A DNA stretch of 64,000 nucleotides from assembly GCA_963816155.1 (NCBI GenBank), contig CAWFJE010000004.1, positions 62,001-126,000 on the forward strand, written 5' to 3'. The notes below the pieces were generated by a model. The model saw only the letters and a program-made list of their open reading frames with translations. It ran no database searches and was not told the origin of the DNA. A program made the translations under genes and the position numbers. Source of the DNA: JAXGXJ01 sp963816155 (lineage in GTDB: Bacteria > Actinomycetota > Thermoleophilia > RBG-16-64-13). This document shows, piece after piece, positions 1-8,646 of this stretch; the first letter of the stretch is position 1; the number at the start of each line of letters is the position of its first letter.

Positions 1-14
1 GGCGGGGCCGAGGC

Positions 15-1568
15 TCAGTCTGCCGCCACGTATTTCGGGGAGAACGTCACCCAGGCTACGATCGCCGAGGCCAGAATGACGCCCCCGGCCACCAGGAGGG
101 AGATGCTCACCCCGTTGTGGACGGCGTCGTAGGCCGCGCCCATGACCTTGGCCACGATGGGACCGTAGGTAGCTTCGAGTTCGGCTGCGCCTGAACTGCG
201 GGGTATCTGGCCTGTTATCACGGATGTGATGACGAAGTCCTGGTACTCAGGTGGCACTTCGAGCTCGGTCAGCCGAGCCGTCAAGAAGTTGATCAACTGC
301 GTGTTGAAGAGCGAGCCGAGGGCCGCAACCCCCACCACGGTACCCACCTCGCGTGAGGTCGTGGTCGCGGACGCGGCCATCCCCGAATGTCTGGCGGGCA
401 GGCTGGACAGCGCCACCGAGGTGATGGGCACCACCGCGATTCCGAAGCCCGCCCCGGCCAAGATCAGCGCGGTGACCAGCGGCAGGAAGGTGACCTCGCC
501 CGCCAGCGCGACGTTGGTGAGGATCACGCCTGCCCCCGCGGCCAGGCACCCGATGACCACGGGCATCCGCGGCCCCGAGCGGACTACCCATCGTCCGGCG
601 AAACCTGAGGCCAAGATCATCGCCAGGGCCATGGGCAAGAAGAGGGAGGCCGTGTCGAAGGCCGTGTAGCCAAGCACCACCTGCAGATATAGCGCGGTCA
701 GGAAGAAGATCGAGAACACCCCGAAATAGGCCGCGAAGGCGACGACGAGAGAGCCTGAGAAAGCGGGCCGGCGCAGGTAGTCCACATCGAACATAGGAGC
801 TTTGCTGCGGTGTTCCACATAGACGAACAGTGCTCCACACACCGCGCCGATAACGAACAGAGCGATGATGTGCGGTGCGGCGTAGCCCGCGGTCTCTCCG
901 AGGATGATGGCGAAGACGATGGTGCCCAAGGCCAGCGGCCCCAGCACGAATCCCGGCCAATCGAAGCGTCCCTTCTCTGGGTCGGAGCTCTCGGGCACGG
1001 TCGACACTGCTGTGATCAAGGCCACCAGGCCCGCCGCGAGATTGAACCAGAAGATGGCCGGCCAACCGCCCAGGCCTACCAGCAGGCCCCCGATGACCGG
1101 TCCCAGGGCGAGGGCCAAGCCCGCGATGGCCGCCCAGAGCCCCAAAGCCCGGTCGCGGGCATGGCGTTCCGGGAAGAGTTGCCGAAGGATGGACAGTGTC
1201 CCGGGTTCGCAGGCAGCCGCGCCGACGCCCATGATGGCGCGGGCGGCGATGAGCGTCGGGGTGTTCGGCGCCAGGGCTCCGAGAAGCGAGCCGGCGATGA
1301 AGATCACCACTCCCAGGAGCATGATCTTCTTGCGCCCGTAGCGATCGCCCAGAGCGCCGAAAGCCAGCATGAGAGAAGCGAACATGAGGGCGTAGGCGTT
1401 GACGATCCATTGGATCTCGGACAGGCTGGTGTGAAGCGTCGCCTGCAGATCGGACAGGGCGACACTCATGATGGTCGTGTCGAGGAAGGTCAAGAACAGG
1501 ATGCCGCACAGCGTCAGTAGCGCCGCGTTGGCGTGGATCCTTCCCGAGAGCCTGCCGCCCAGATTCAT
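15..1568 (-). CDS. MFS drug:H+ antiporter, DHA2 (EmrB/QacA) family
   Basis: This is an inner-membrane efflux pump of the 14-helix DHA2 branch, expected to export hydrophobic drugs or metabolites in exchange for protons. The 517 residues fit the family. The N-terminal helix carries LDTTIMSVAL, the motif-D1 type sequence of DHA2 pumps, followed by GALGDRYGRKK (motif A, loop 2-3) and RAIMGVGAA (motif B) and a GPVIGGLL motif C near residue 155. A weak GAGG precedes the ATG. It stands alone on the minus strand, with no partner membrane-fusion protein in view, and its stop lies near the window edge so operon partners downstream are invisible. The substrate cannot be told from sequence. Confidence 0.9.
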   Translation of the reverse strand: MNLGGRLSGRIHANAALLTLCGILFLTFLDTTIMSVALSDLQATLHTSLSEIQWIVNAYALMFASLMLAFGALGDRYGRKKIMLLGVVIFIAGSLLGALAPNTPTLIAARAIMGVGAAACEPGTLSILRQLFPERHARDRALGLWAAIAGLALALGPVIGGLLVGLGGWPAIFWFNLAAGLVALITAVSTVPESSDPEKGRFDWPGFVLGPLALGTIVFAIILGETAGYAAPHIIALFVIGAVCGALFVYVEHRSKAPMFDVDYLRRPAFSGSLVVAFAAYFGVFSIFFLTALYLQVVLGYTAFDTASLFLPMALAMILASGFAGRWVVRSGPRMPVVIGCLAAGAGVILTNVALAGEVTFLPLVTALILAGAGFGIAVVPITSVALSSLPARHSGMAASATTTSREVGTVVGVAALGSLFNTQLINFLTARLTELEVPPEYQDFVITSVITGQIPRSSGAAELEATYGPIVAKVMGAAYDAVHNGVSISLLVAGGVILASAIVAWVTFSPKYVAAD

Positions 1569-1693
1569 ACAGGCCTCATGAGCGCCGAGACCGACCTACT
1601 CGACCGCTCGGCTGGGGCAGGTTCGTGCGAGTGTGGTCTACCGTCGAGCACTGATCGGCGTTTATCGAGCGTCCGGGCACATGCCGGTGCGGC

Positions 1694-2263
1694 TCAGGGT
1701 GTCGAGCTCGGGGCCGGTGCTCCGCCCTGCAGTGCGGCCAAGGCGAGGAAGGTCTGCGCGCTCACTTTCCACACGCCATCCTGCAGGACGGCTTGGCCCT
1801 TCTGGTCGGGGAGTGCCACCTGCCCGGAAAGCAGGAGCGAGTAGATGACATCGGCCGTCGTGTCCGAGGTCATGGTCACGGCCGAAACGGCGGCCGTAGC
1901 GGCCTTGGTGATGGGAGACGCGGCCTGTGCTTCGATCTCCTTGGTGTACTGGTCGCCGTTCTCAAGCAGCGCGGCCTTGTCGGCTGCCGGAAGGCTACCG
2001 TCGAACAACTTGGTCCAATTGTCGGCTATGAGGGCCTCGTCGCCCGTGAAGGTCGGTCCCGCAGTGGTCGCGGTAGCTCCACCGTCGGTTGGCGGGGCGG
2101 GCGGGGATGCGGCAGTTGTGGTGGGCGCCGGCGCCGTGGTGGTAGGAGCTGCGGTGGTGGTCGTCTCGTCGTCGCCTCCGCAACCGGCGATCGGCACCAA
2201 GAGGGCGAGAAGGAGCGTCCCCATCAATGTCCAGAGTAACCAGCGGCTTCCTGCGACCCTCAT
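1694..2263 (-). CDS. Secreted lipoprotein with Thr/Pro linker
   Basis: The function is not recognised. The start is the internal ATG at 2263, because AGGAGG lies 7 nt upstream, and not the longer frame that begins eight codons earlier. The protein starts with Arg, then a hydrophobic stretch ending in a lipobox (PIAGC), so it should be lipid-anchored on the outer face of the membrane. A Thr/Pro/Ala linker of about 45 residues follows and could be O-glycosylated. The C-terminal ~110 residues form an alpha/beta domain containing GDEALIADNW and DGVWKVSAQTF, resembling small NTF2-like or DUF4878-type secreted domains, but that match is only an impression. It is monocistronic. Confidence 0.75.
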   Translation of the reverse strand: MRVAGSRWLLWTLMGTLLLALLVPIAGCGGDDETTTTAAPTTTAPAPTTTAASPPAPPTDGGATATTAGPTFTGDEALIADNWTKLFDGSLPAADKAALLENGDQYTKEIEAQAASPITKAATAAVSAVTMTSDTTADVIYSLLLSGQVALPDQKGQAVLQDGVWKVSAQTFLALAALQGGAPAPSSTP

Positions 2264-2436
2264 CTCGTGTCCTCCTGCCGTCTGCATGCTGTGTTTCGGT
2301 GGCGCTCGGCGCTAATCGGCCCGGCCGCTCCACAATAGCAGGCGGGTCCCGACGCAGCAATAAGCGAACACTCAGTGGTCGTTTTTTGGCTGCCATGGCC
2401 GGCCGGCCCGCCCGCCCGCTCGCTCCACCGGTCGCT

Positions 2437-3132
2437 CTATCGAGTGCGACTCGGAGTCTCCGGAGCCTCCGGACTCTCCTGCACTTCGCGCAGGTCCTTC
2501 TCCTTGCCGATCATGAGCAGCACGTCATCGGTCATGAGGCGGAAATCCGGGCCGGGGAGGAAATGCATACCCTCCGGCCCCTTCCTCAAGATCGATATGA
2601 CGAACACGTTGTAACGGGCCCTGAGGTTGACCTCGGCCAGCGTGCGCCCGGAGAAAGCCGTGGGGAGCTTCACCTCCGTCACTTGGTAGTCGCCCCCCAG
2701 AGGGACGAAGTCGAGGAGGTTGGGGTTGATGATGTGGGCCGCCAAGCGGCGGGCCGTCTCGCGCTCCGGGAAGATGACCTCATCGGCTCCGATCTGCTGG
2801 AGCACCACGGCGTGATCATCGCTGAAGGCCTTCACCCGTATCACGGGCACGCCCAAGCGTTTGAGATAGAGGGTGCAGAGGATGCTCGACTCCAGGTTCT
2901 CGCCCATGCTCACCACGGCTTCGTCGAGGTGCTCGGGGATGACCGAGGCGAGGGCCTCCTCATCGCGGACGTCCAAGGCCAGAGCGCGGTGGACCTTCTC
3001 AGAGATCTCGTCCACGAGGTTCTGACTCCGATCGATGGCCAACACCTCGCAGCTCTCGGTCAGGGCAACGGCCAACTCCCATCCGAAATGACCCAAACCG
3101 ATGACGCACACGAGCTTGCGCCGCTTGCTCAT
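2437..3132 (-). CDS. ktrA: Potassium channel regulatory subunit, KtrA/TrkA (RCK) type
   Basis: This is a cytoplasmic gating subunit that forms a ring under the potassium translocator and binds nucleotides. Residues 7-15 hold the Rossmann motif VIGLGHFGW, followed by the acidic IDR at the end of beta-2, giving an RCK_N domain to about residue 130. A TrkA_C domain covers about 140-220. The length of 231 aa matches KtrA (about 220) and not the duplicated TrkA (about 460). The ATG at 3132 overlaps the TGA of the translocator gene as ATGA, so the two are translationally coupled; the longer open frame upstream is within the neighbouring gene and is rejected. The C-terminal tail ESPEAPETPSRTR is a likely disordered extension. 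Confidence 0.93.
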   Translation of the reverse strand: MSKRRKLVCVIGLGHFGWELAVALTESCEVLAIDRSQNLVDEISEKVHRALALDVRDEEALASVIPEHLDEAVVSMGENLESSILCTLYLKRLGVPVIRVKAFSDDHAVVLQQIGADEVIFPERETARRLAAHIINPNLLDFVPLGGDYQVTEVKLPTAFSGRTLAEVNLRARYNVFVISILRKGPEGMHFLPGPDFRLMTDDVLLMIGKEKDLREVQESPEAPETPSRTR

Positions 3133-4505
3133 CCGATCATCACCTTTCCTTCGGGGAATGACACATTCGACGTCCTGCGGTAGATGGCGAGGCTGGCCAG
3201 GGTGAGCGGTCCCAAGCGGCCCACGTACATGGTAGCGACTATCCAGAACTTGCTCACCGCAGTCAATCCCGCCGTGGTGTCGGCGCTCAGACCGACGGTA
3301 CCGAAAGCGGAGATCTGCTCGAAGAGGAGGTTCTGGAGTTCGATGCCCGGCCTTCCCTGTTCGAAGTGAGACAAGACCAGGATGCCGATGAGATTCCACG
3401 TCAGAGCCAGCACCAGCAGCAGGCCTGCGCTGCGGATGATGGGGCGGCCGATCTTCCTGCCCATCAGCCGGGCCTCGTCCTCGCCGGTGATGTAGCCGCG
3501 GATACGGGCGAACATCACGGCGAGGGTGCTGGTCTTGATGCCGCCCGCGGCCGAGGCAGGCGATCCGCCGATGAACATCAGGCCGCTGAGGGCCAGCAGG
3601 GAGGCGATGGGAAGCGCGGCGATGTCAACGCTGTTGAAGCCGGCGGTGCGCGCTGAGACCGACTGGAACAGGGCGGCCTCCGCGCGCGCGCCCCAGCCCG
3701 CCTCGCCTCCCGTCAGGCCGAAGAGGAGGATCAGGGCCATACCGCCCACAATGAGACCGAGGCTGGTCCGCAGCACCACATTCGTGTGCAGGCTGAAGCG
3801 GTGGGGTCTGCTACTCGAGGTCCGTGTGGCGATGCGCAAGGTCTCGCCGAAGAGCTCACGCAGCACAAGGAAGCCGAGGCCGCCCATGACTATGAGCACC
3901 ATGACCACGGCCATGAAGGCATGGTTGGAGCGGACGTCCACGAGGTTGTCGGCGAAGATGGAGAAGCCGGCGTTACAGAACGAGGATATGGAGTGAAAGA
4001 CGGCCTGCCACGCCGCCGACGCTGTCGCCCGACCGGGCAGCAGTGAGAAGAACATGAGGACGGCCCCCGCCGCCTCCACAGCGAAGGTGATGCCGACGAT
4101 CTGCCGGAACAGCCGCTTGAAGTTGCGGGCCTCGTCCTTCTGGAAGAGACTCTCGTGCAGGGCGGCCTGTGTGCGCAGGGAGATGCGCCGCCCGAGGAGA
4201 GAAAGGGCCATGGCCGCATACACCATGACGCCCAGACCGCCAATCTGGATGAGCACGAGGATGATCACCTGGCCCGCGGGCGTGAAGTCGGTGGCCGTGT
4301 TGACCGTCACCAGGCCGGTCACGCACACGGCGGAGGTGGAAGTGAACAAAGCGTCGAGGTAGCTCACGCTTCCGGCCGCGTGCGACCAAGGCAGCCAGAG
4401 CAAGACCGAGCCGATTGCGATGACCACCGCGAACCCCAGGGCCGGCAGGGCCTGAGGCAGACGGACTGCGACGAGAAGGCGACGGATGACCAAAGGTACA
4501 CTCAT
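3129..4505 (-). CDS. ktrB: Potassium uptake translocator, TrkH/KtrB family
   Basis: This membrane protein moves K+ (or Na+/K+) into the cell through four pore repeats. All four selectivity loops with their central glycine are present: SAVCVTGLV, SSFCNAGFSI, SARTAGFNSV and SAFGTVGLSA. The length of 458 aa fits KtrB. I chose the ATG at 4505 because a TATGAT hexamer lies 7 nt upstream, the spacing of a leaderless transcript, and no Shine-Dalgarno sequence precedes any candidate; the first in-frame ATG at 4517 would overlap that promoter. It is co-transcribed with the RCK subunit through a 4-nt overlap, making a complete two-gene Ktr system. Confidence 0.93.
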   Translation of the reverse strand: MSVPLVIRRLLVAVRLPQALPALGFAVVIAIGSVLLWLPWSHAAGSVSYLDALFTSTSAVCVTGLVTVNTATDFTPAGQVIILVLIQIGGLGVMVYAAMALSLLGRRISLRTQAALHESLFQKDEARNFKRLFRQIVGITFAVEAAGAVLMFFSLLPGRATASAAWQAVFHSISSFCNAGFSIFADNLVDVRSNHAFMAVVMVLIVMGGLGFLVLRELFGETLRIATRTSSSRPHRFSLHTNVVLRTSLGLIVGGMALILLFGLTGGEAGWGARAEAALFQSVSARTAGFNSVDIAALPIASLLALSGLMFIGGSPASAAGGIKTSTLAVMFARIRGYITGEDEARLMGRKIGRPIIRSAGLLLVLALTWNLIGILVLSHFEQGRPGIELQNLLFEQISAFGTVGLSADTTAGLTAVSKFWIVATMYVGRLGPLTLASLAIYRRTSNVSFPEGKVMIG

Positions 4506-4512
4506 GGCGCCC

Positions 4513-4518
4513 ATCATA
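4513..4518 (-). promoter_or_regulatory. -10 element for leaderless ktrB mRNA
   Basis: Reading the minus strand, TATGAT is followed by 7 nt and then the ATG at 4505. No ribosome binding site lies between. This is the arrangement expected if transcription begins at or next to the A of the start codon. Confidence 0.5.
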
Positions 4519-4587
4519 GCGAAAAGGGCTTCATCTCTGGGCCTACGGGCAGCCCGGACCCGCGGTCTCCCGCGGTAGGCGCCTTGG

Positions 4588-4593
4588 TATCAT
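4588..4593 (+). promoter_or_regulatory. -10 element for leaderless J-domain gene
   Basis: TATCAT is followed by six nucleotides and then the GTG at 4600. The absence of a ribosome binding site and the 6-nt spacing suggest a leaderless transcript. Confidence 0.5.
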
Positions 4594-4599
4594 CTCCCG

Positions 4600-5745
4600 G
4601 TGACTCTGCAGGAAGCATATGAGTGCTTGGGCCTGCCGCGAAGCGCCGGCGCCGCGGAGGTCAAAGCCGCCTACCGGGCCCGCATCCGGGAGGCCCACCC
4701 CGACCAGGGGGGAGACGCCTCCACCTTCATCAAGGTCCGCGCCGCCTACGAGATCCTCTCGGCCGTCCTGCATGAGCCCGTCGTCGAAGACGAGGTGCCC
4801 ATCCCTCCCGGATTGCGCTCGGTGATCGATGGCCTTGTGCGTGCCTTTCGGGAACAGCAACAGTGGGCGCAGGATGAGACCCAGCGACAGATGGACCTCT
4901 TCGAGACCCGCATGACTGAGCACATCCAGTCGGCGTCGCGCCGTGATCTTCGTCAGTTCAGCGGCACCTTCAAGAACTCGTGGGATGCATCTATCAATGC
5001 ACTATTCTTGCGATGCAATAAACGATGTGATTCTGTCATCCAGGAGTACGAGACCTGGTACACGTCGAGCACCCAGGCCATCTTCGATGAGATGTACCGC
5101 AAGGAACTGCTGAATTTCGCCCGGAGTCGCCGCTTCTGGGAGGTATTCCTCATCGCGGCGGTGCTCGGGGTCGCGCTTGGCTGGGCCTTCGGCTGGGGCT
5201 CGGCGCTCGGTCGCTGGCTTTCGGTGGCGCTGGCCTTGGTCGCCTTCGGGTTGGCCTTCCTGGCGCATCGCTGGGTCGCGCGCAGGCAACGGAGGATCAG
5301 GGAGAAGGTGGAGCCGCTGAGCGTGGTGCCCTTCCAGATACAGGAGGGCGCGCGCTTCGAGACTGAGGCGGCGCTGCGTCAGGGCCGCAAGGCGACGGCG
5401 GCTCTGAGTGTCACGGGTATGATGGTGGGGAACGCAATCTCGGGAGGCCTGGCCGCTCCCGTGATGGGAGCGGTGGCGGGGGCGGCGCTCGGGGGAGGTT
5501 TCGACCGTCTGCTCAATCCCACGAAGCGCATGCGGCAGAGCATGCTCGTGGAGTTGCGTCTCTTCATGCAGGCCGCGCGGCCCCAGGTGACCCTATACGT
5601 GCTTCAAGCTCACGAGCGCCTCCTGTCCGAAGTGCAGGAGCAGATCGTGAACAACTACGAAGAGCGGGTCAAGGGGACGGTACACTTGTTGACCGCTGGG
5701 AGTGGGGCGGGAAGCCGCGCGGCGAGCCCGTCTCCCGACCTCTAG
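4600..5745 (+). CDS. Membrane-anchored J-domain protein
   Basis: The N-terminal ~60 residues are a J domain that would stimulate an Hsp70 ATPase: the HPD tripeptide is at residues 33-35 between two helices. There are no Gly/Phe or zinc-finger regions, so it is a class III J protein. Residues 70-170 are charged and helical, probably coiled coil. Two hydrophobic helices at about 180-225 should span the membrane, and a Gly/Ala-rich hydrophobic segment near 265-300 resembles a glycine zipper. GTG at 4600 is the start, directly after a leaderless-type -10. Its stop overlaps the convergent neighbour's stop in a shared CTAG. I infer a chaperone recruiter at the membrane; its client is unknown. Confidence 0.8.
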   Translation: MTLQEAYECLGLPRSAGAAEVKAAYRARIREAHPDQGGDASTFIKVRAAYEILSAVLHEPVVEDEVPIPPGLRSVIDGLVRAFREQQQWAQDETQRQMDLFETRMTEHIQSASRRDLRQFSGTFKNSWDASINALFLRCNKRCDSVIQEYETWYTSSTQAIFDEMYRKELLNFARSRRFWEVFLIAAVLGVALGWAFGWGSALGRWLSVALALVAFGLAFLAHRWVARRQRRIREKVEPLSVVPFQIQEGARFETEAALRQGRKATAALSVTGMMVGNAISGGLAAPVMGAVAGAALGGGFDRLLNPTKRMRQSMLVELRLFMQAARPQVTLYVLQAHERLLSEVQEQIVNNYEERVKGTVHLLTAGSGAGSRAASPSPDL

Positions 5746-6491
5746 GCCTCGATCGCCGCCGAGGGCGCGTCCTGGAACGGATGCGTGCGGCAGACGAGAG
5801 AGAACAGGTAGGGGTAGTCGGTCTTCAGGTGCTCCGTGTAGAAGAGCCACTCATCCAGCAGGTGCACGTAGGCGCGCCGGATGTCCAGTGCCAGGTGGGC
5901 TTTGTCGCTCGCTGCCAGGTCGACGAGTGACGGGCGCGCCTCCAGTTCCTGCTCCACATGCAGCACTGCCCAGAGTAGGTCGGTGAAACGGTCGTGCTCC
6001 ATGAGGTTGGGGTTTTCCAGCAGGCGCAGCAGGAAATGACGCTGTTCGGTGAGGTATGCCTTCAGCGCCTCCATATCTACCGCGTCGACGTCTACGTCGC
6101 ACCGGGCCTGCGCGGTGAATTGGCGGGCTCGAGCGAAATCCTCCTTCTTCCAGGAGGGCTCCAAGTGGAGTCGCTCTTTGATCTCCGGAGCAGTCTTCAG
6201 CGCCGGCAGTAACAGGCTGAGCAACTCCGTGCCCATCTCGCCGTAGAAGGTGCCGATCACCATGTTCATCTTGTGCTCGAGCGATCGCTGCTGCCGGCGA
6301 CTGAGTAGCCGTTCCACGATGACGCCCACCACCAACACCTCCAAGGGGAGGAAGGCGATGTCGATGAGCATGTAGAACCACACGTTGCGACCATCGCGGA
6401 AGATGGCGAAGTTGATCGCATAGAAGATGGCGGCGACAACCACCATGGCGATGGACAGCAGGATGATCCAGCGGCGGTCCGAGCGGTTCAA
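5742..6491 (-). CDS. Two-helix membrane protein with cytoplasmic helical domain
   Basis: I do not recognise a named family. Two hydrophobic helices near residues 9-28 and 38-60 form a hairpin, and residues 65-249 are a charged, mostly helical cytoplasmic domain with no cysteine cluster or nucleotide-binding motif. The ATG at 6491 overlaps the TGA of the upstream universal stress protein as ATGA, so the two genes are translationally coupled and probably work in one stress-related response. The end overlaps the J-domain gene by 4 nt tail to tail. A role in membrane stress is only a guess from neighbours. Confidence 0.7.
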   Translation of the reverse strand: MNRSDRRWIILLSIAMVVVAAIFYAINFAIFRDGRNVWFYMLIDIAFLPLEVLVVGVIVERLLSRRQQRSLEHKMNMVIGTFYGEMGTELLSLLLPALKTAPEIKERLHLEPSWKKEDFARARQFTAQARCDVDVDAVDMEALKAYLTEQRHFLLRLLENPNLMEHDRFTDLLWAVLHVEQELEARPSLVDLAASDKAHLALDIRRAYVHLLDEWLFYTEHLKTDYPYLFSLVCRTHPFQDAPSAAIEA

Positions 6492-6886
6492 CGGGCGACC
6501 ATCACAGGGACTTTGGCGAAGCGGATGACGCGCTCTGCCGTGGAGCCGAGCAGAAGGTCGGCGAACGTGCCTCGGCCGCGGCTGCCCACGATGATGAGGT
6601 CGGCTCGGCTCTCATCGGCAGCGCGCAGGATGCCCTCCGCGGGGAGGTCGTCGGGGATGGAGATCTCGGCCGAGACCCCAGCCGTCCTCAGACGCTCCGC
6701 CACGGGCTGCACGAACCCCTTGACCTCACCCGAATCCAAGGTGACCGGCGTCTGGCCGAAGGCGTGGCAGACCACCACGGTCGCTCCATATTTCCGCGCG
6801 AGGCTCAGGGCAAGGTCGGTAGCCTTCTCAGAACCCTCCGAGCCGTCGTAGCCCAGCACTATGGTGTGGATGTCGATCTCTGCCAT
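6488..6886 (-). CDS. Universal stress protein (UspA family)
   Basis: This is a small cytoplasmic alpha/beta protein of the ATP-binding Usp type. It begins with the typical VLGYDGSEGSEKA strand-helix and carries the nucleotide signature GSRGRGTFADLLLGST near the C-terminus (G-2X-G-9X-G-S/T). I place the start at the ATG at 6886, preceded by AGGCGG at 6 nt; the frame opening eight codons earlier lacks a site. The length of 132 aa is normal. It is the first gene of a pair with the two-helix membrane protein. It is one of three Usp genes in the window and closely resembles the copy at 33441. Confidence 0.9.
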   Translation of the reverse strand: MAEIDIHTIVLGYDGSEGSEKATDLALSLARKYGATVVVCHAFGQTPVTLDSGEVKGFVQPVAERLRTAGVSAEISIPDDLPAEGILRAADESRADLIIVGSRGRGTFADLLLGSTAERVIRFAKVPVMVAR

Positions 6887-6941
6887 GATCCGCCTCTCTG
6901 TGCGGCCCACTCCGCTGCGCGGCGCGCAGCCGTCATCGGGG

Positions 6942-6947
6942 TATACT
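6942..6947 (+). promoter_or_regulatory. -10 element for leaderless queF operon
   Basis: TATACT is followed by 7 nt and then the ATG of queF at 6955, leaving no room for a 5' leader. A preQ1 riboswitch, common ahead of queuosine genes in other bacteria, is therefore not expected here. Confidence 0.55.
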
Positions 6948-6954
6948 TCCCCGC

Positions 6955-7365
6955 ATGGAGCCTCCGGCTAACACGAGCCCCGAAGGGGAACTGTACGGGA
7001 CGGCCGCCATCCGCGAGAATCAGCTGGAGCGGTGGCCCGATCCCTACCCCGAGAGACCCTATCTCATCTCCTTCGACATACCCGAGTTCACTTGCCTTTG
7101 CCCCCGCTCGGGGTTCCCGGACTTCGCGCTCATCAAGGTGCGCTATCAGCCGGCCGAGTGGATAGTGGAACTGCGCTCTCTCAAGCTCTACATCAACGGT
7201 TTCCGGGACCGAGCCATCTCCCACGAGGCGGTCGCGAATGAGATCCTGGATGAACTGGTGAAGTTGCTCGATCCCCGTTGGATGCGCGTGACGGCGGACT
7301 TCAGCGTGCGCGGTAACATCAAGACGGTGGTCCGGGCCGAACACGGCTCCCGGGAGCGGATGTGA
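6955..7365 (+). CDS. queF: NADPH-dependent 7-cyano-7-deazaguanine (preQ0) reductase QueF
   Basis: QueF reduces the nitrile of preQ0 to the aminomethyl group of preQ1, the base inserted into tRNA on the way to queuosine. The protein is the short, single-domain type (136 aa). Cys49 in CLCPRSG is the nucleophile that forms the thioimide with the substrate, and Asp56 in PDF is the general acid. The family motif E-x-K-S-x-K-x-Y appears as ELRSLKLY at 72-79. It heads a que operon: its TGA overlaps a GTG (GTGA at 7362) that probably begins the intended queC reading frame. Having both queF and queC-E means the cell can build preQ1 once 7,8-dihydroneopterin triphosphate is supplied; a folE gene is not in the window. 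Confidence 0.95.
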   Translation: MEPPANTSPEGELYGTAAIRENQLERWPDPYPERPYLISFDIPEFTCLCPRSGFPDFALIKVRYQPAEWIVELRSLKLYINGFRDRAISHEAVANEILDELVKLLDPRWMRVTADFSVRGNIKTVVRAEHGSRERM

Positions 7366-7474
7366 GCGCGTCCGAGACCCAGCCCGGCTCGGCGGCCCGT
7401 GCTGGTGCGGGTGCGCCGCCGCGGACCCCTCGGCCGCGGGAGCCGCCGAGGGCCGCGAGTCTGTCACCCACTGC

Positions 7475-8179
7475 GTGTTGCTGAGCGGTGGCCTCGATTC
7501 CACCACGCTCGCCGCCTGGGTCAAGGAGCATCATCCCGAAGACCGCATGGAGGCCTTCACTTTCCTCTACGGGCAGAAGCACGCCGCCGAGGTGGAAGCC
7601 GCCAAAGCCGTAGCCGACTTCTACGGCATGCAGCACTTCGTCATCAAACTGCCCACCATTCACGGTTCGGCCCTCACTGACGCCGATGTGCCCCTTCCTG
7701 AGGGACGCGACTTGGACAGCGTCACGGGCGTCGCGCCCTCGTACGTGCCGGCCCGCAACTTGCTGTTCATCGCCAAGATGGCGAGTATCCAGGACGCATA
7801 CGGGCCGGGGGCGCTCTGGTTGGGCGTCCACCACGACGACTACACCGGCTATCCCGACTGCCGACCTGAGTTCATCGCTGCCGCGGACGAGACCGTTCGC
7901 TTGGGGACTCAGTATCGACTGCGGGTCCGGGCGCCCTTCGTGGAGTGGTCCAAGGCGGCCATTCTCAAGTGGGGTTTGGAGCGCGACGTGCCCTACGAGC
8001 TGACCTTCTCCTGCTACCAGGGCCGCGTACCCGCCTGCGGCGTCTGCGATACCTGTCAGGCGCGCCTGGCCGCCTTTGCCGCCGCGGGCGTCGCCGATCC
8101 CATCCCTTACGAGCGACCCTCGGTCGGCGACGCTGCGTCGGCCACCGGGGGCCGCGCCGCACGCGGCGAAACCGCCTGA
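7475..8179 (+). CDS. queC: 7-cyano-7-deazaguanine synthase QueC (N-terminus disturbed by a probable frameshift)
   Basis: QueC uses ATP and ammonia to turn 7-carboxy-7-deazaguanine into preQ0. The PP-loop motif SGGLDST sits at residues 4-10 and the zinc site is Cys180, Cys188, Cys191 and Cys194. The only start in this frame is the GTG at 7475, which leaves just LL before the P-loop. The upstream in-frame codons read VTHCVLLSGG, matching the family's first strand, so coding extends further left. In another frame a GTG at 7362 overlaps queF's stop as GTGA, follows GGGAG at 6 nt, and gives about 38 sensible residues before a stop. One base is probably missing between about 7365 and 7465. It lies between queF and queD. 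Confidence 0.9.
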   Translation: MLLSGGLDSTTLAAWVKEHHPEDRMEAFTFLYGQKHAAEVEAAKAVADFYGMQHFVIKLPTIHGSALTDADVPLPEGRDLDSVTGVAPSYVPARNLLFIAKMASIQDAYGPGALWLGVHHDDYTGYPDCRPEFIAAADETVRLGTQYRLRVRAPFVEWSKAAILKWGLERDVPYELTFSCYQGRVPACGVCDTCQARLAAFAAAGVADPIPYERPSVGDAASATGGRAARGETA

Positions 8180-8189
8180 GCCTCCCACC

Positions 8190-8552
8190 GTGAAGACCAC
8201 CATCGCCGTCAGCACCACGTTCGCCGCCGCCCACCGGCTCCCCGACCACGAGGGCAAGTGCTGCCGGTTGCACGGGCACACCTACGGGCTCGAAGTGGCG
8301 GTGGAGGGCTCTCCGCAGGAGTCGGGCCCGGCGTCTGGGATGGTCATGGACTTCGCCGAACTGCGCGGGCACGTGCAGAAGCTCATCGTGGAGCGACTCG
8401 ACCACCAGATGCTGAACGAACTGTTCGACTTCGTACCCACGGTCGAGGCCGTGGCAGCGTGGGCCTTCGAGGAACTACGCGCGGCGGGCATACCCGTGGT
8501 GCGGGTGCGCTTGGCCGAGGGGCCGAACACCTACGTCGAGGTCACCGACTGA
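8190..8552 (+). CDS. queD: 6-carboxy-5,6,7,8-tetrahydropterin synthase QueD
   Basis: QueD converts 7,8-dihydroneopterin triphosphate to 6-carboxytetrahydropterin, the first committed step toward 7-deazaguanines. The 120-aa T-fold protein shows the zinc ligands His15, His28 and His30 and the catalytic Cys24 (pattern C-x3-HGH). The C-terminal LAEGPNTYVEV matches the family's substrate-binding Glu strand. I use the GTG at 8190, ten nt after the queC stop, because it gives the normal N-terminus; the longer frame that starts at 8076 lies inside queC. No clear ribosome binding site separates it from queC, so it may be read by re-initiation. Confidence 0.93.
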   Translation: MKTTIAVSTTFAAAHRLPDHEGKCCRLHGHTYGLEVAVEGSPQESGPASGMVMDFAELRGHVQKLIVERLDHQMLNELFDFVPTVEAVAAWAFEELRAAGIPVVRVRLAEGPNTYVEVTD

Positions 8553-8646
8553 TCACTGCCCTCGCCGGCGCGCCACCCGCGCGACATTCCGGCCGGGAGT
8601 CGTCTGTAACGGGGCGGGCTCCGACTTCGGAGCGAGGAGGCTAATC

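Noticed and set aside
6900..6954. preQ1 riboswitch before queF
   Set aside because: The -10 hexamer lies 7 nt from the ATG, leaving no transcribed leader for an aptamer.
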